Positions 35,901 through 44,250 of a stretch of 64,000 nt of DNA are shown here, piece by piece. How positions within the stretch are numbered: position 1 is the stretch's first letter; each line of letters begins with the position of its first letter. The notes under the pieces are model-generated. The model saw only the letters and a list, made by a program, of their open reading frames with translations, made no database searches and was not told the origin of the DNA. The DNA is from Sweltsa coloradensis (taxonomy: Eukaryota; Arthropoda; Insecta; Plecoptera; Chloroperlidae). The translations under genes and the position numbers were made by a program. The stretch lies in NCBI GenBank assembly GCA_024449915.1, contig JAMZAV010000365.1:186001-250000 (forward strand), read 5' to 3'.

Positions 35901-38900
35901 AACAACCCCTTACAGAATACACCCCCTTGCAATATTCCTCCCCCCCCCTTTTTTAACCCAACTCCCCCCCCCCCCCCAAAAAAAGTCACCTTTAAGGTCA
36001 TTTTTTTAAAATCTGAATTGACATTTAGCTACCTATGACTCCCTATCAAAGTCATTCCTCTCGTCCTCTCCTCCCTCCTTACCTCTATTTCTTGGTCTTT
36101 TAGGTAATTTGATCGGCTCTCATACGATCTTGAAATCTCCCCCCCCCCCTAGCCACTATTCCCCAGGATCACTTACCCGGATCCCCAAAAGTTTTCTGAA
36201 AAAAAATTCCCCAACAATTTTAATATCCCCAAAAACTAACAATATATTCAAAATTTGATTCCACTCCCAAGTCATTGTTCACATGCTATCCACTTTTGAC
36301 ACATAGTTACACCCCCTGGCGCCCGTCTGTCTGTGAATGAAGTAGCCCAGTGGCGGATCTAGGACATAATCATGGAGGGGGGGCGATTCGCGTGTGCATG
36401 TACAGTCGTGGGAATGGGACTAAGCACGGATGCACGGGGGGTATGGGGGAATTAATAGTGCTGCAGGCCAAAATGTTGAAAATCAGGTTTTTAGAGTGCA
36501 TTGGTGCGTTTTAGAAAAAAGTGGTGGGCGGAATGCAATACCCAAACAATGTAGTTCGTGTGCGTCAATTTGTTTTGTCATGTCGAGCTTACAGTTTACA
36601 GCATTGGCTGACGAGTGGAAACTGTGGCCAGTCGGTTAAATAGTGCTGGCAAGCTAATAAAGCGGTATTTCTGGTTTTGTTAATATAATATGTGTAGGGG
36701 TTACACTGTTACACTTGTACTCACCTGAGCCACTGGCTTCAGTACCCCGTTTTATCATCCTATAGGCCTACACACTCACTTCTCGTCACGAAACATAGAG
36801 CAGAGCTGACCGCTGACTCGTCAACATACAACAAACCAGACAGTTCACTGAAACGTGCTGACAGAAACCAACCAAATCAGGCACTGCCAGCCCTTGTAGC
36901 TGCTGCTGTTCTCAACAGCACGGCACGGCTCAATTTTGCACTCGCCACCCAGACACCAAAGGCGGTAGCTTATGCCTATACGTAGGTGATACCTAAGAGT
37001 CTTGGGCGTAGGCGGCACCGATCGTGCACAATCACATCCCGATCCAACACACACAACTTCACTTCCTCCCCTACCGCCCTACGTGATGATCATACTTTCT
37101 AAGGTGGCCTTTTATACATACTATTGTAATATATGCCGTTCACTTCGCTGTTTGCACAATAAAATAATATACATTTTTTAATTTCTAAAGAATCATGGGG
37201 GGGGGGGGCAATCGCCCCACCGCCGCCCTCCCCCCCTGTATCCGCCACTGTTGTAGTCCCACCTGTTTGGTCAGAATCTGCCCAAATATCACGAAAATAT
37301 TGCATTAAATATTAAAAACATCGTAAAAGTACGATATTTATGAGAAATATTTCTTTGATTATATGTACCCAAAAACGTGGCAGGTCTAAGTTCAGAGATT
37401 TCGAAGGTCCCCTCCAATTTTCATAAAAATCGCATATGCCGTTTGCCCGGTAGAACGCAAACAAACGGGAAAAAAAAAGAAAAAACACCCGAGCTAATTT
37501 TTTTTTTGGGGGGGTCAGTGAAATTGAAGTCTTTGTTTCGCTCATCCAATGAAAGTTTTATAATATTTGTTTGTTAGTTGGTGTTTTATTATTATTTATA
37601 TGTTTATGTATTGTTGTTAAAACTTCATACTTCACACTTCATATTACTACAACTTAATTTATAAACAATTTTAGTTATTGTTAAAAGGTAAAATGAAATA
37701 TATAAATGTAATTGATCATGTAAACAATGTTGTAATTGCTATTCTATCTTTAAAAAAATAATGTTTTTCTACATACTACCCTGTGCTATAATTTTGTACT
37801 ATTTAGTAATTGAAATCAATTATAAAATAGGGCATTGACATTGCTGTGAGTAAGATTCTTGATGTCATAACTCGTTGTGCAATCTCTCTATCTCTCGTAA
37901 CAATCCAGCCTTTTTCTACTCATTACAACAAATCTACAAATAAAATTCCCTGGATGCAATCTAAATCTAGTAATGTTTATTGTTCCAGATAATTGACGAG
38001 AAGACGGATATTTACTACCAGGTAGCGAGCGAGGGTGCTGGGGGAATCGTTTCTAGCCGAGACTTTGTCAATCTACGGCACTGGGGCGAGCTGGACGGAT
38101 GCTTCGTCTCTGCCGCTGTCTCGATACAACATCCGGACATCCCGCCATTCAGCAAATACATCAGGTACATCATCCCTTCTGTGTTGAGTTGAAAGTCCGC
38201 CATTTCAACGAGCCTCTTTGTAGTGATGTGGATTTACCGTAAAATTAAAACTCTGTTAAATTACAGTAAATACTTTAAATTTTGGTAATTTTATGACAGT
38301 GTAAATTTAAAAAGGGGTAATACTATACCAGTGGAGGTTAATAAATTTGTTAATTGATGTACTGTTGTTGCTGAAGGTCTGTCCTTGTTGTTGATCATCA
38401 TTTTGTAGAATCTAGTCTTTGAAGAACTATTTTCAGATAAATCTAGGTTAGCTGTTTGCTAGAAGTGAGGATAAATGCGACAGTGGGAGTTTAAATTTGT
38501 GGCAGGATTTACAAATCAACTGGTAAGCAAGTTCCCAACTCCAAAGTTCACCATCGTGAATAGTGAGTGGGTGGGACGGCCCTTATGACATGGGTTGTGA
38601 TTTGTGAAGCAGGTCATGATGTCCTTTGGCATGTAGTGCCACTGGTGTCTTTGGGTTCACTTCTAAATTTAAACATTGATGTGTATACAAATATTAAGCA
38701 ATTACCTATATGCTACTAGCACCTACGTCACAAATCGAGGGGAATGAGGGGTATTCTCCGCTTAGAGCCCAACTGATGGACAAGCAACCATCGTTTCGCA
38801 AGTGGACGCCTGCTGAACGTCGCACAACTTATCACGCTCTAACTTTTACCCTATTCATTATTGGGAAAAATCTTAAGAGGAATAATATTTAGCAAATATA

Positions 38901-39892
38901 TCATTCCTTCTAATAGGGATCATTTTGAATTTTTAGACAGACGTTAGCGTGTTATATCGATATGCGTATTGAAATAACATTTAAAACTGTTACTTGTTTT
39001 TTATGAAATTAAATACAACAACTTCAATTGACAAAAACCTAGTGATCGGATTTTGACAAGACCTCTTTCAAAAAATTCATCGGACTGTTAAGACAAGAAA
39101 TAAATAAACTTTCTAGATAGAAAGTGCACAGAACGAAAATTTATAGCATAGGGTAATATGCATGGTATGTGTTTTCATCTAAAATACGCGCTTTTGACGT
39201 GCGGATGAACCGTGAAAAACTGCACGCTATGCTGTAAAATTTTGTTCAGTGCATTTTCTATCGAGAAAGTTAACTTATTTCTTTTCTTATTAGTTGGATG
39301 CATATTTAGAGAGAATTCTTGTTGAAATCCGATCAGTAGTTTTTTATCAATTGTTGAGAAGACAAAGTTGATAAATTTGTCATTTATAATGCGTAACTTG
39401 TTATAACAAGCTAACGGTTCTGTTAAAAAAATCAAGATAATCGCCATTAGATGAAATGATATGTTTGCTAAATATTATTACTCTCTAAGTTTTGTCCAAA
39501 TAATGAATAGGATAAAAGTTAGAGCGTGATCTTTGTTGAGCCGTTCACCAGGCGTCAACTTGCGAAATGAGGCTGCTTGTCCATCAGTTCGATTCGCGGC
39601 CACTTGCCGGCGAGCTGTGACGTCACGTGAGGCTTCCCTATTATAATGGTGTTTTGTGTAAGAACTCTTGCTTGGACTTGTTCCCAGGGGGGAGAACGGT
39701 CCCAACTGTTGGGCGATGCGACCGATACCGGGCGAAGAGAGACGCTGCGTCTTCCAGTGGCTCCTAAACACAGACCTGAAGGGGTGGATTCCTCAGTACG
39801 TGCTCGACTCTGCGTTTAGCAGCGTCATGATCGAGTACATGGGACATCTGAGAAAGTATTCGGCAAAACTCCAGCAAGAGGGCAAGTTTTAG
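14690..39892 (+). CDS. STARD3: STARD3 (MLN64), late-endosomal sterol-transfer and tethering protein
   Basis: STARD3 sits in late-endosome membranes, binds VAP proteins of the ER and transfers cholesterol with its START domain. Twelve exons: 14690-14786, 22192-22343, 22487-22567, 23019-23096, 23191-23244, 23933-24065, 24915-25037, 26251-26327, 33373-33526, 34789-34893, 37989-38164, 39688-39892. About 477 residues; human has 445. Residues 62-83, 112-130, 131-153 and 162-183 are the four helices of the MENTAL domain ([34 protein letters not shown]). FYSPLES at 231-237 matches the human phospho-FFAT core FYSPPES and is followed by an acidic SDDEGD. START runs from about 266 to the end ([29 protein letters not shown]). 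Where human STARD3 has Asp332, paired with Arg351, the alignment here gives Gln while the Arg of VNLR is kept. All phases agree except exon 9, which has one base too many (see findings). Confidence 0.94.
14951..15687. mobile_element. TIR element with internal echoes of its ends
   Basis: CTATAGACACGAGTGTCGTG at the left is mirrored by GATACTCGTGTCTATAG at the right, and the next inner blocks (CTGCAGG...AAAAACTA) are also inverted. Shorter CACGAT / CTCGTG pieces recur inside. Minus-strand frame 15,081-15,656 is long but has no recognisable domain. It lies in STARD3 intron 1. Confidence 0.7.
15947..16213 (+). other. Unassigned 88-codon basic reading frame
   Basis: A lysine-rich frame ([20 protein letters not shown]) with a stop just upstream of its ATG. 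No splice acceptor gives the phase needed to follow STARD3 exon 1, so it is not an obvious STARD3 exon. It may be a fragment of the motif-bearing element that follows, or chance. Confidence 0.3.
16511..16915 (+). repeat. Four direct copies of TACGTGAGTTACC
   Basis: GATACGTGAGTTACC at 16,511 and 16,533, TACGTGAGTTACC at 16,720, and GATACGTGAGTTACC at 16,901, all in the same orientation. The arrangement resembles subterminal binding sites of a DNA transposon. No matching inverted end is seen. Confidence 0.7.
16996..21902. mobile_element. TA-flanked TIR transposon, motif-rich, with nested LINE
   Basis: Left end GGGGTAATGTGGGTAATTGG, right end CCAATTACCCACATTACCCC; the perfect inversion runs at least 25 bp. 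TA dinucleotides at 16,994-16,995 and 21,903-21,904 fit a TA target duplication, as in Tc1/mariner-type elements. Around twelve copies of a GGGTAATTGGAAAC-like motif lie in both orientations in the two arms (examples at 17,009, 17,200, 17,275, 17,857, 17,952, 17,984 and 21,864). Without the LINE the element is about 1.25 kb and has no transposase frame. Confidence 0.8.
18190..21835 (-). mobile_element. CR1/Jockey-type LINE retrotransposon, degraded
   Basis: Minus strand, 5' to 3': a piece resembling the end of an esterase-type ORF1 ([19 protein letters not shown], about 21,700-21,770); the start of the endonuclease ([20 protein letters not shown], near 21,390); a linker; reverse transcriptase with [16 protein letters not shown] and [15 protein letters not shown] (19,473-19,871), then [13 protein letters not shown] (about 19,383-19,421) and the catalytic FADD (19,316-19,327); and the C-terminal [15 protein letters not shown] / [11 protein letters not shown] region (18,612-19,016). 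Frames are broken in many places, so it is inactive. The 3' end is an ATTTC-rich tail near 18,190. It splits the TIR transposon, so it inserted later. Confidence 0.85.
21985..22040. mobile_element. Solo end of a CAGTGGCGTA-type element
   Basis: A G-run, a C-run and TTGGGTACGCCACTG give the right terminus of the family whose left terminus opens the element at 1438. The other end is not recognisable. Confidence 0.5.
22192..22343 (+). CDS. STARD3: STARD3 exon 2 (first membrane helix)
   Basis: Acceptor TTGTCCTCAG, donor ATG|GTAAGTT. Encodes [19 protein letters not shown] and the rest of helix 1. An ATG at 22213 lies in a different frame and is not the start. Confidence 0.92.
22487..22567 (+). 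CDS. STARD3: STARD3 exon 3
   Basis: 27 codons, phase 0/0: loop after helix 1 ([18 protein letters not shown]), matching the EIIQYNFKTSFFDIF stretch of human STARD3. Confidence 0.9.
23019..23096 (+). CDS. STARD3: STARD3 exon 4 (helix 2)
   Basis: Acceptor CTTCTTTCAG, donor GCT|GTAAGT; 26 codons, phase 0/0. Hydrophobic [18 protein letters not shown] spans helix 2 and the start of helix 3. Confidence 0.92.
23191..23244 (+). CDS. STARD3: STARD3 exon 5 (helix 3)
   Basis: 18 codons, phase 0/0: [18 protein letters not shown], aligned with VTTLVSSAFLIVKVIL in human. Too short to stand out as a reading frame; found by its splice sites and the family alignment. Confidence 0.9.
23446..23789. mobile_element. 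Short hAT-like TIR element in STARD3 intron 5
   Basis: CAGTGGTTAATTTC and GAAATTAACTACTG are inverted ends. Flanks AGAATAAA (23,438-23,445) and AGAATAAC (23,790-23,797) fit an 8-bp target duplication with one change. An internal stretch (GCGCCGCAGGCGAAAATTT, TTTTTAGAGTG, GAATGCAATACC) recurs in the element at 36,348-37,250. Confidence 0.75.
23933..24065 (+). CDS. STARD3: STARD3 exon 6 (helix 4)
   Basis: Acceptor AATGTTTCAG, donor CAAG|GTGAGT. Encodes the fourth helix ending [16 protein letters not shown], nearly identical to the human LETWFLDFKVLPQE segment. Confidence 0.93.
24915..25037 (+). CDS. STARD3: STARD3 exon 7 (FFAT-like motif)
   Basis: Split Gly codon, then [12 protein letters not shown] and [10 protein letters not shown]. 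The FYSPLES heptad is the position of the phosphorylation-dependent FFAT motif that binds VAP in human STARD3; the Ser of YSP is conserved. Confidence 0.92.
25283..25429. mobile_element. MITE with tRNA-like core in STARD3 intron 7
   Basis: TATGGAAATCAATCCAGAAA is mirrored by TTCTGGATTGATTTCTATA. The centre (GTAGCTTAGGGTTAAAGC, then GAAGACCGGTGTT) looks like a degenerate tRNA-derived segment. Fragments of the arm occur near 6780, 9518 and 50,410. Confidence 0.6.
26251..26327 (+). CDS. STARD3: STARD3 exon 8 (acidic linker)
   Basis: Acceptor CATCTTCTAG, donor AAT|GTGAGT. Encodes [20 protein letters not shown], matching the GSDNESDEE stretch after the human motif, then a basic linker. Confidence 0.85.
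27394..28002 (+). repeat. Dispersed repeat G, copy 1 (complete)
   Basis: Starts at TTGGATGAGCAAAGCAAAGA, has C-, A- and T-runs, then CTACCGGGCAAACGGCAGAT, ACGTTTTTGGGTAC, GACCAAACGGGTGGGGCTAC, and ends AAGCGTTCGCGAAGCGGCCT. Inverted partial copies lie at 35,087-35,447 and 37,251-37,557. Confidence 0.8.
28197..28530. repeat. Foldback palindrome, copy 2, with dead hammerhead at the tip
   Basis: Two near-perfect inverted arms of about 150 bp. The arm includes GATTGGAGACGGGTTGACAG, the hairpin AGCCCAGCCTGAAGGGCTGGG and CACCTGCTGATGACAACTG. The centre keeps GTCCCAGAAGGACGAAACGC then GTC (28,369-28,391) but has CTTAATA in place of CTGATGA, so a hammerhead core is lost. Confidence 0.85.
30331..30396 (+). 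CDS. Possible alternative first exon of STARD3
   Basis: An ATG preceded by an in-frame TAG opens 22 codons ([20 protein letters not shown] plus two) and ends at a consensus donor ACT|GTAAGT in phase 0. The next downstream exon (33373) also starts in phase 0. Spliced together they would give a protein with START but no membrane domain. This rests on one ATG, one donor and a phase match only; no homology is seen. Confidence 0.3.
31654..31843. repeat. Nested hairpins in STARD3 intron 8
   Basis: CACTGCCTCCTAGATGCTAC (31,654) and its exact inverse (ending 31,715) form a 21-bp perfect stem with a 20-nt loop. A second stem pairs AAGGTCCCCTAGATCT (31,753-31,768) with AGATCTAGAGGACCTT (31,828-31,843), one mismatch. 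Confidence 0.7.
32098..32538. mobile_element. Short TIR element in STARD3 intron 8
   Basis: CATGGGCGTTCACAGG at the left faces CCTGCAGACGCCCATG at the right. Flanks ACACCAAA and ACACCGAG could be a worn 8-bp target duplication. A related end, with GGGGCTTTTCCCCAGACC and TTCCTACGCGCCTG, is at about 33,785-33,900. Confidence 0.6.
33373..33526 (+). CDS. STARD3: STARD3 exon 9 (START begins; one-base frame problem)
   Basis: After acceptor CTTGTTCACCAG the frame reads EDEMKAKG, and after the G-run at 33394-33397 the START-like frame [18 protein letters not shown] is one base out of step. The exon is 154 nt while both neighbours are in phase 0. Losing one G restores KGKEVLQQ, parallel to the human RQGKEATA. 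A weak alternative acceptor at 33394 would also keep the frame. Donor TCG|GTACGT. Confidence 0.8.
33959..34370. repeat. CCACTA and ACATGC simple-repeat tract
   Basis: A run of CCACTA hexamers passes into irregular ACATGC(T/C/A) arrays of about 300 bp, broken at 34,216-34,298 by unique sequence. Frames across it are open only because of the repeat. Confidence 0.9.
34789..34893 (+). CDS. STARD3: STARD3 exon 10
   Basis: 35 codons, phase 0/0, acceptor GTTTCTTTCTAG, donor CAA|GTAAGT: START segment [20 protein letters not shown], matching ELVYQEVILQPERMVLWNK in human. Confidence 0.93.
35087..35447 (-). repeat. Repeat G, copy 2 (inverted right half)
   Basis: TAGGCCGCTTCGCGAACGCT through AAGATACTGCATCACCATTT is the inverse of the right half of copy 1. 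Confidence 0.75.
35540..36330 (+). repeat. Very diverged tandem repeat, about 155-160 bp period
   Basis: A block like TTGGATCTTATCCCACATTG followed by a C-rich stretch recurs at about 35,548, 35,712, 35,868, 36,105 and 36,262. Units are strongly diverged, so this is a visual call. Confidence 0.4.
36348..37250. mobile_element. TIR element, 0.9 kb, hAT-like
   Basis: CAGTGGCGGATCTAGG at the left, CCTGTATCCGCCACTG at the right, with G-rich/C-rich subterminal stretches (GGGGGGGCGATT / CAATCGCCCC). No transposase frame. It abuts the inverted left half of repeat G at 37,251, so it probably landed inside that copy. Confidence 0.75.
37251..37557 (-). repeat. Repeat G, copy 2 (inverted left half)
   Basis: GTAGTCCCACCTGTTTGGTC through TTCGCTCATCCAATGAAAG is the inverse of the left half of copy 1. 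With 35,087-35,447 it makes one complete inverted copy split by 1.8 kb. Confidence 0.75.
37989..38164 (+). CDS. STARD3: STARD3 exon 11
   Basis: Acceptor TTGTTCCAG, donor ATCAG|GTACAT. Encodes [18 protein letters not shown], the most conserved START block, and the strand ending PPFSKYIR. Confidence 0.95.
38709..39650. mobile_element. Large inverted-repeat element in STARD3 intron 11
   Basis: Arms of about 190 bp at 38,709-38,905 and 39,445-39,650 face each other: AACTGATGGACAAGCA, TTTCGCAAGTGGACGCCTG, CACGCTCTAACTTTTACCC on the left recur inverted on the right with some changes. The outer tips carry ACGTCAC. The 540-bp centre has no recognised gene. Confidence 0.75.
39688..39892 (+). CDS. STARD3: STARD3 exon 12 with stop codon
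   Basis: Acceptor CTTGTTCCCAG; completes Arg, then [29 protein letters not shown] and the C-terminal START helix ending EGKF and TAG. The last codons lie inside the first unit of a 40-bp tandem repeat. Confidence 0.95.
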
Positions 39893-40090
39893 AACGAATC
39901 AGGTCGTGTCATCGATACAGGGGCAATTTCTAGAACGAATCAGGTCGTGTCATCGATACAGGGCAAGTTCTAGAACAAACCAGGTCATGTCATCGATACA
40001 GGGCAAGTTCTATAACGATCCAGGTCGTGTCATCGATACAGCGGCAAGTTCTAGCACGAACTCGGTTGTTCATCGCTATACACTGGGCTT
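39881..40090 (+). repeat. 40-bp minisatellite spanning the STARD3 stop codon
   Basis: About five units of GGCAAGTTCTAGAACGAATC + AGGTCGTGTCATCGATACAG. Unit 1 encodes the last residues and TAG of STARD3; the rest lie in the 3' UTR. The last unit is diverged. Confidence 0.9.
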
Positions 40091-42300
40091 ATTTCTCGAC
40101 ACGGTTAGTCGTGAGAGCTGCCATGACACCGGGGGGGAAATGAACGGTCTAATCTGATCAGATGTGGTACAAAACTACTTTCAGTTTTAATCCTTATTTA
40201 TAAGGTTGTAAACATTTTAACTGACAAGTGATGTAGGCCTTTACATAAAAATCTGATTCTGTAATATATTTTTATTTTTATAAGTGAGTTTACTGGTGTC
40301 CCGGTGGTATATTTGACTTTGATATTTATGATTGTTTGTTAGTGCTGTACCAAATGCCATATTAATATTATAGTAAGAGTATTTTGTGGTCTCCTTGATT
40401 GGAGAAGACTTGTTGTAGATAAGCAATATAACTGCACTGGCAATCATTCGATGTTTCTTATTGCTCAATGTCAATGTGTTAGCACTGGATTTAAAAGAAC
40501 ACGCGGAGTAGTCACACCTTCATGTTATGCAAGACAAGGTATGTGTTGTTTTGCTACTAATCAATCGTGCATTATCCTATTAATAGAGGTGATTTTTAAC
40601 AATATTCCAATGAAGTTGCCATGTTTATCTATTTAACCGCCACTACGTATTTATGTTTGGGCTCGTGACTACTTACCTACAGAGTTTATTATAATATTAT
40701 ATTACAAATAATATATCACATCTCTGTCAAGAGAAAATATGCTTTATTATTACCATTATGATTGGTGTAGTTAGAAACTCAATATTTTTTGTTTAAAAAT
40801 ATTTTATTTATAAGTACCTACATTACTGTAGAATGGGCTTAAATGCCAAAAGTTTCATAGAGCTCCACAAAATGCCTCACAATAAAAATATTCTATTTTA
40901 ATTTTTAAACAACAGACTATGAAACTAACATTAAGTTAATAAGTTTTTAAAGTAGAAGTGCAATTACCATATCGATACTATAATATTGATTGGTAGTAAA
41001 TAAAATAAATAAATTCGTATTTAGAGTCGACCCACTCAGTCAGATATTGTTCTTAGTATGTTGGGTGGATTTTATTTTATGTCTGCTCGAACTTAATGTG
41101 GTAGCAAAGATAATGTTCATGTAGAACTCCTATCCAAGTCTTAACGTTGATTGGATTTATTTTGCGAAAATCAATACCCACAATCTTTTATCTAATATGA
41201 CTTGACACGACACTTGACACGAGGCTTTCTCCAAGAAATCTCTAGGACCAGGACGTAACAAGTTAAGTCTGTTCGGTACAACGCTACCCATCGAAAGATT
41301 CATTAATTACAACTGTCTGTCACAATGTGTTGCAGTTTCCATTCAGCTATCCTTGTATTTGGCAGCCAATTATCTCGGCAATTCTGTTTCCATATTTTGT
41401 TGTTACAAAGTCTTCTAGCCCGTCGATTGGCTAAATCTTCAAAACTCGGATTGTAATTGGTCAACGAGGTTTTACAATATTTAAAACACTTTAGTAGTGG
41501 AAATAACTCTATTTTATTTATTATATTAACCCATCGGCTTACGATTAAAAATCGCTGCGCCTGGCCCCTCAAATCCATTTATTTTTTACGAAATGGGGTT
41601 GCGGAGCGCACCTCAGCAAAAAATTCACTGCTCCAACAAAAATAACCCGATTTACTTGAAATAAAAACTAAAATGTAGCCTAAATAAATGTCTAGGTGTA
41701 TGAACTTTCCTCCGAATTTTTCTTGGTGTCAAAATATCACACCCCTCATCTTCGTCATATCCTTCAAAATATTGCAATAAGCTGTAGCCGCCATAGCGCG
41801 CGCGCCGCCTTACCACCTACGAATGCAAACATAATCTTTCCTTCAAGCATAGACAGGCTAAAACTTGACCGAGTGACGAGCCAAACACATCGTTGGATGC
41901 AGCGAAGTGCGTAGAGTACATTGAGCGTGATCTCTTGGTGATTGGACGAACCATTCTCATACAACGACCGATAATGTAGCGCACTGTTCCCTTGCTGTTC
42001 CAGCCCATCGTTCCGATGGCCAGGAAAGTCGGCGCGCATTTTGAACAGCCCGTCGATTCGACCGGCGAGAAAGCCGGTGGGTTAATACTTAATAACAACG
42101 TTTCGGAAATTACGGAAACTATTTCCGTCCTCAGGTTTCTTATGAAAAACAATTAATCAACTCCACGTGGAGTAATTTACTTTCCCAAATTTCTTGTGAA
42201 TAACAATTTATTAATCGCACAAAGAGTCGCTTAACATGGCCGAGAATCCTAGATCTTGGTGAGCACCGAACAGACTTTACATTAAGTATATGTTACAAAA
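40091..42300. other. Intergenic sequence after STARD3
   Basis: Contains the STARD3 3' UTR (possible AATAAA signals near 40,880 and 41,000) and a fragment with TATTTAGAGTCGACCCACTC (41,020-41,040) that recurs near 7840 and, inverted, near 31,930. Minus-strand frames at 41,303-41,578 and 41,813-42,152 have protein-like composition but match nothing I recognise; they may be transposon debris. Confidence 0.45.
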
Positions 42301-42612
42301 GTTTGGAAAAAGCCAACTGGCTAGTTTAGTTTAGATTGGAGAAAGGTTGACAGGTTGGGAAAGCATAGAGAACATAAAACAAAACTTTTCACCTGCTGAT
42401 GATGACTGCAGCTAATTTAAAGTTGTTTGTTAATTGTTACCTTAGTCCACGACGCGTTTCGTCCTTCTGGGAAGGACGTAAGGTAACAAACAACTTTAAA
42501 TTAGTTGCAGTTGTCATCAGCAGGTGAAAAGTTTTGTTGCCCCCAGCCCTTCAGGCTGGGCTTTATGTTCTCTTTGCTTTCCCAACCTGTCAACCCTTCT
42601 CCAATCTAAACT
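42301..42612. repeat. Foldback palindrome, copy 3, with dead hammerhead at the tip
   Basis: Same arms as copy 2; one arm lacks the AAGCCCAGCC hairpin. On the minus strand the tip has CCCAGAAGGACGAAACGCGT then C, but CTGATGA is deleted. Confidence 0.85.
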
Positions 42613-42751
42613 TTACATTAAGTATTGTTAAGAGTCATATTTGCCTATAGCTAGAGCCTCTCCTGCCAGTAGGCCTAGTCCCCTCTTGCTCCTGACGATT
42701 GATTAAACAAAACAGTTCTCTTAACATATTATCTTCTTAGTTCTAGTGTGA

Positions 42752-42951
42752 AAAATGCCTATTGGGCTAGTTAGATTGGAGAAGGGTTGACAGGTTGGGA
42801 AAGCAAAGAGAACATAAATCCCAGCCTGAAGGGCTGGGGGCGACAAAACTTTTCACCTGCTGATGACAACTGCAGCTGCATCAGCAGGTAAAAAGTTTTG
42901 TCGATTTATGTTCTCTTTGCTTTCCCAACCTGTCAACCCTTCTCCAATCTC
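42752..42951. repeat. Foldback palindrome, copy 4 (short)
   Basis: Inverted arms meet at GACAACTGCAGCTGCATCAG; the ribozyme-like tip is absent. Only about 140 bp from copy 3. Confidence 0.85.
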
Positions 42952-43264
42952 AAATATCTATCTTATATTTATCTTCTTAACTAAGCTGCACTAGAACCCT
43001 TTAATATTTTTTGAACATTTGAAGGCAATTTGATCTTCATCATGTTAAAAACTTTAGTACCGATCTTTATAAACGTCTGCTTATTAGCCTTGAATATGCA
43101 GTCCCCAAAACAAGATCAAATGTTACTTTACTTGCTTGCAGAAAATGAGATTGAAAATTATTTTTTACAATAGTGAGCCCTTTCATCCAAATTCCAAGGG
43201 ACCATACAAAAGTTTGAATAAAAAAAATAGAAACATGAGTCTGGTTTGGTTATGACGTACATCA

Positions 43265-43411
43265 CCACGTCTGGGCCCAGGTCAGAATTGGCCCAGAGCA
43301 TGGCTCTGCTACATTCTCTGCACTCCTGAGTGCCTGATACAAGCTGCTCAAGCTACGTAGTCTCCCGTCTGGGCCCGGGGTAGAATTGGCCCAGAGCATG
43401 GCTCTGCTAAT
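43265..43411 (+). repeat. Two-copy tandem duplication, about 107-bp spacing
   Basis: GTCTGGGCCCAGGTCAGAAT + TGGCCCAGAGCATGGCTCTG at 43,268 recurs at 43,370 with few changes. Confidence 0.8.
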
Positions 43412-44250
43412 CGTAAAAGGCGATTCAAGAGAAAAAGTCCACCTCGCAAACATCAGCTAGTAAGAAGGGTAGTATATTACTCCACGAATCTAGAGGCGAG
43501 CTCTAGCAATCGTCGTCGGGGACTTTGTCCCCTTCCCTTGACGACCCCTCGACGACGATGACAAAAACAATGATGCTTTCCTCCCCTTACCCGTGGCTCC
43601 CCCCCCTCCTAGGTTAGAGTGGTGCATTATGACCTAACGGTTGACGCGTCCTTAATCCAAATAAACCAACAAAAAAAGTATCACCAGTAACTCGATATAT
43701 GAACTGGAAGTGCTTGCTAGCCTGGCTCTTCTGGCTTCTTCTTCTTCTTTCTTGGTTCAAATATCTTGCTCCATTCTTACAGTGCCGAAGTCCCACTTTG
43801 TCAAATAAACTAAGAAGTGCCTATATTTGTACCCTGTACTATCTACTGGCTAATAATCTTGACTATCTTATTGATGTGCCAAAAGAAAAGCAAAACATGA
43901 ACCATCCATACCCCAAATTTTTTTTAAACAATATTTTTAAGAGCTTTCATTTTATGTTTCTGTGACATTGTTGTAAGTTTTGGACAACTCTTATGTTATT
44001 TTTTGATTTGGATGGTCGCGAAACACTCCCGTAGGTGGAATTGTTAATATTTACTCAAACATTCAACATGGTTTCCAATAGTACTACACCAGTATTTGAT
44101 TAATTAATATTACGTCAGTATATGGATAACAACGTTGACTGCATTCTGAAGTCGTAAACTTTTGGAGAAAAGTCAATAAAGCCAAAAACGGCAAACCGTT
44201 CGGCCCTCAAAACAACTCTCAAAACTTCAATTTATTTATTTTTGACAATA

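Noticed and set aside
41303..42152. Minus-strand frames between STARD3 and CCP110 as a gene
   Set aside because: Protein-like composition but no recognisable motif and no splice structure linking them; left as unassigned debris.
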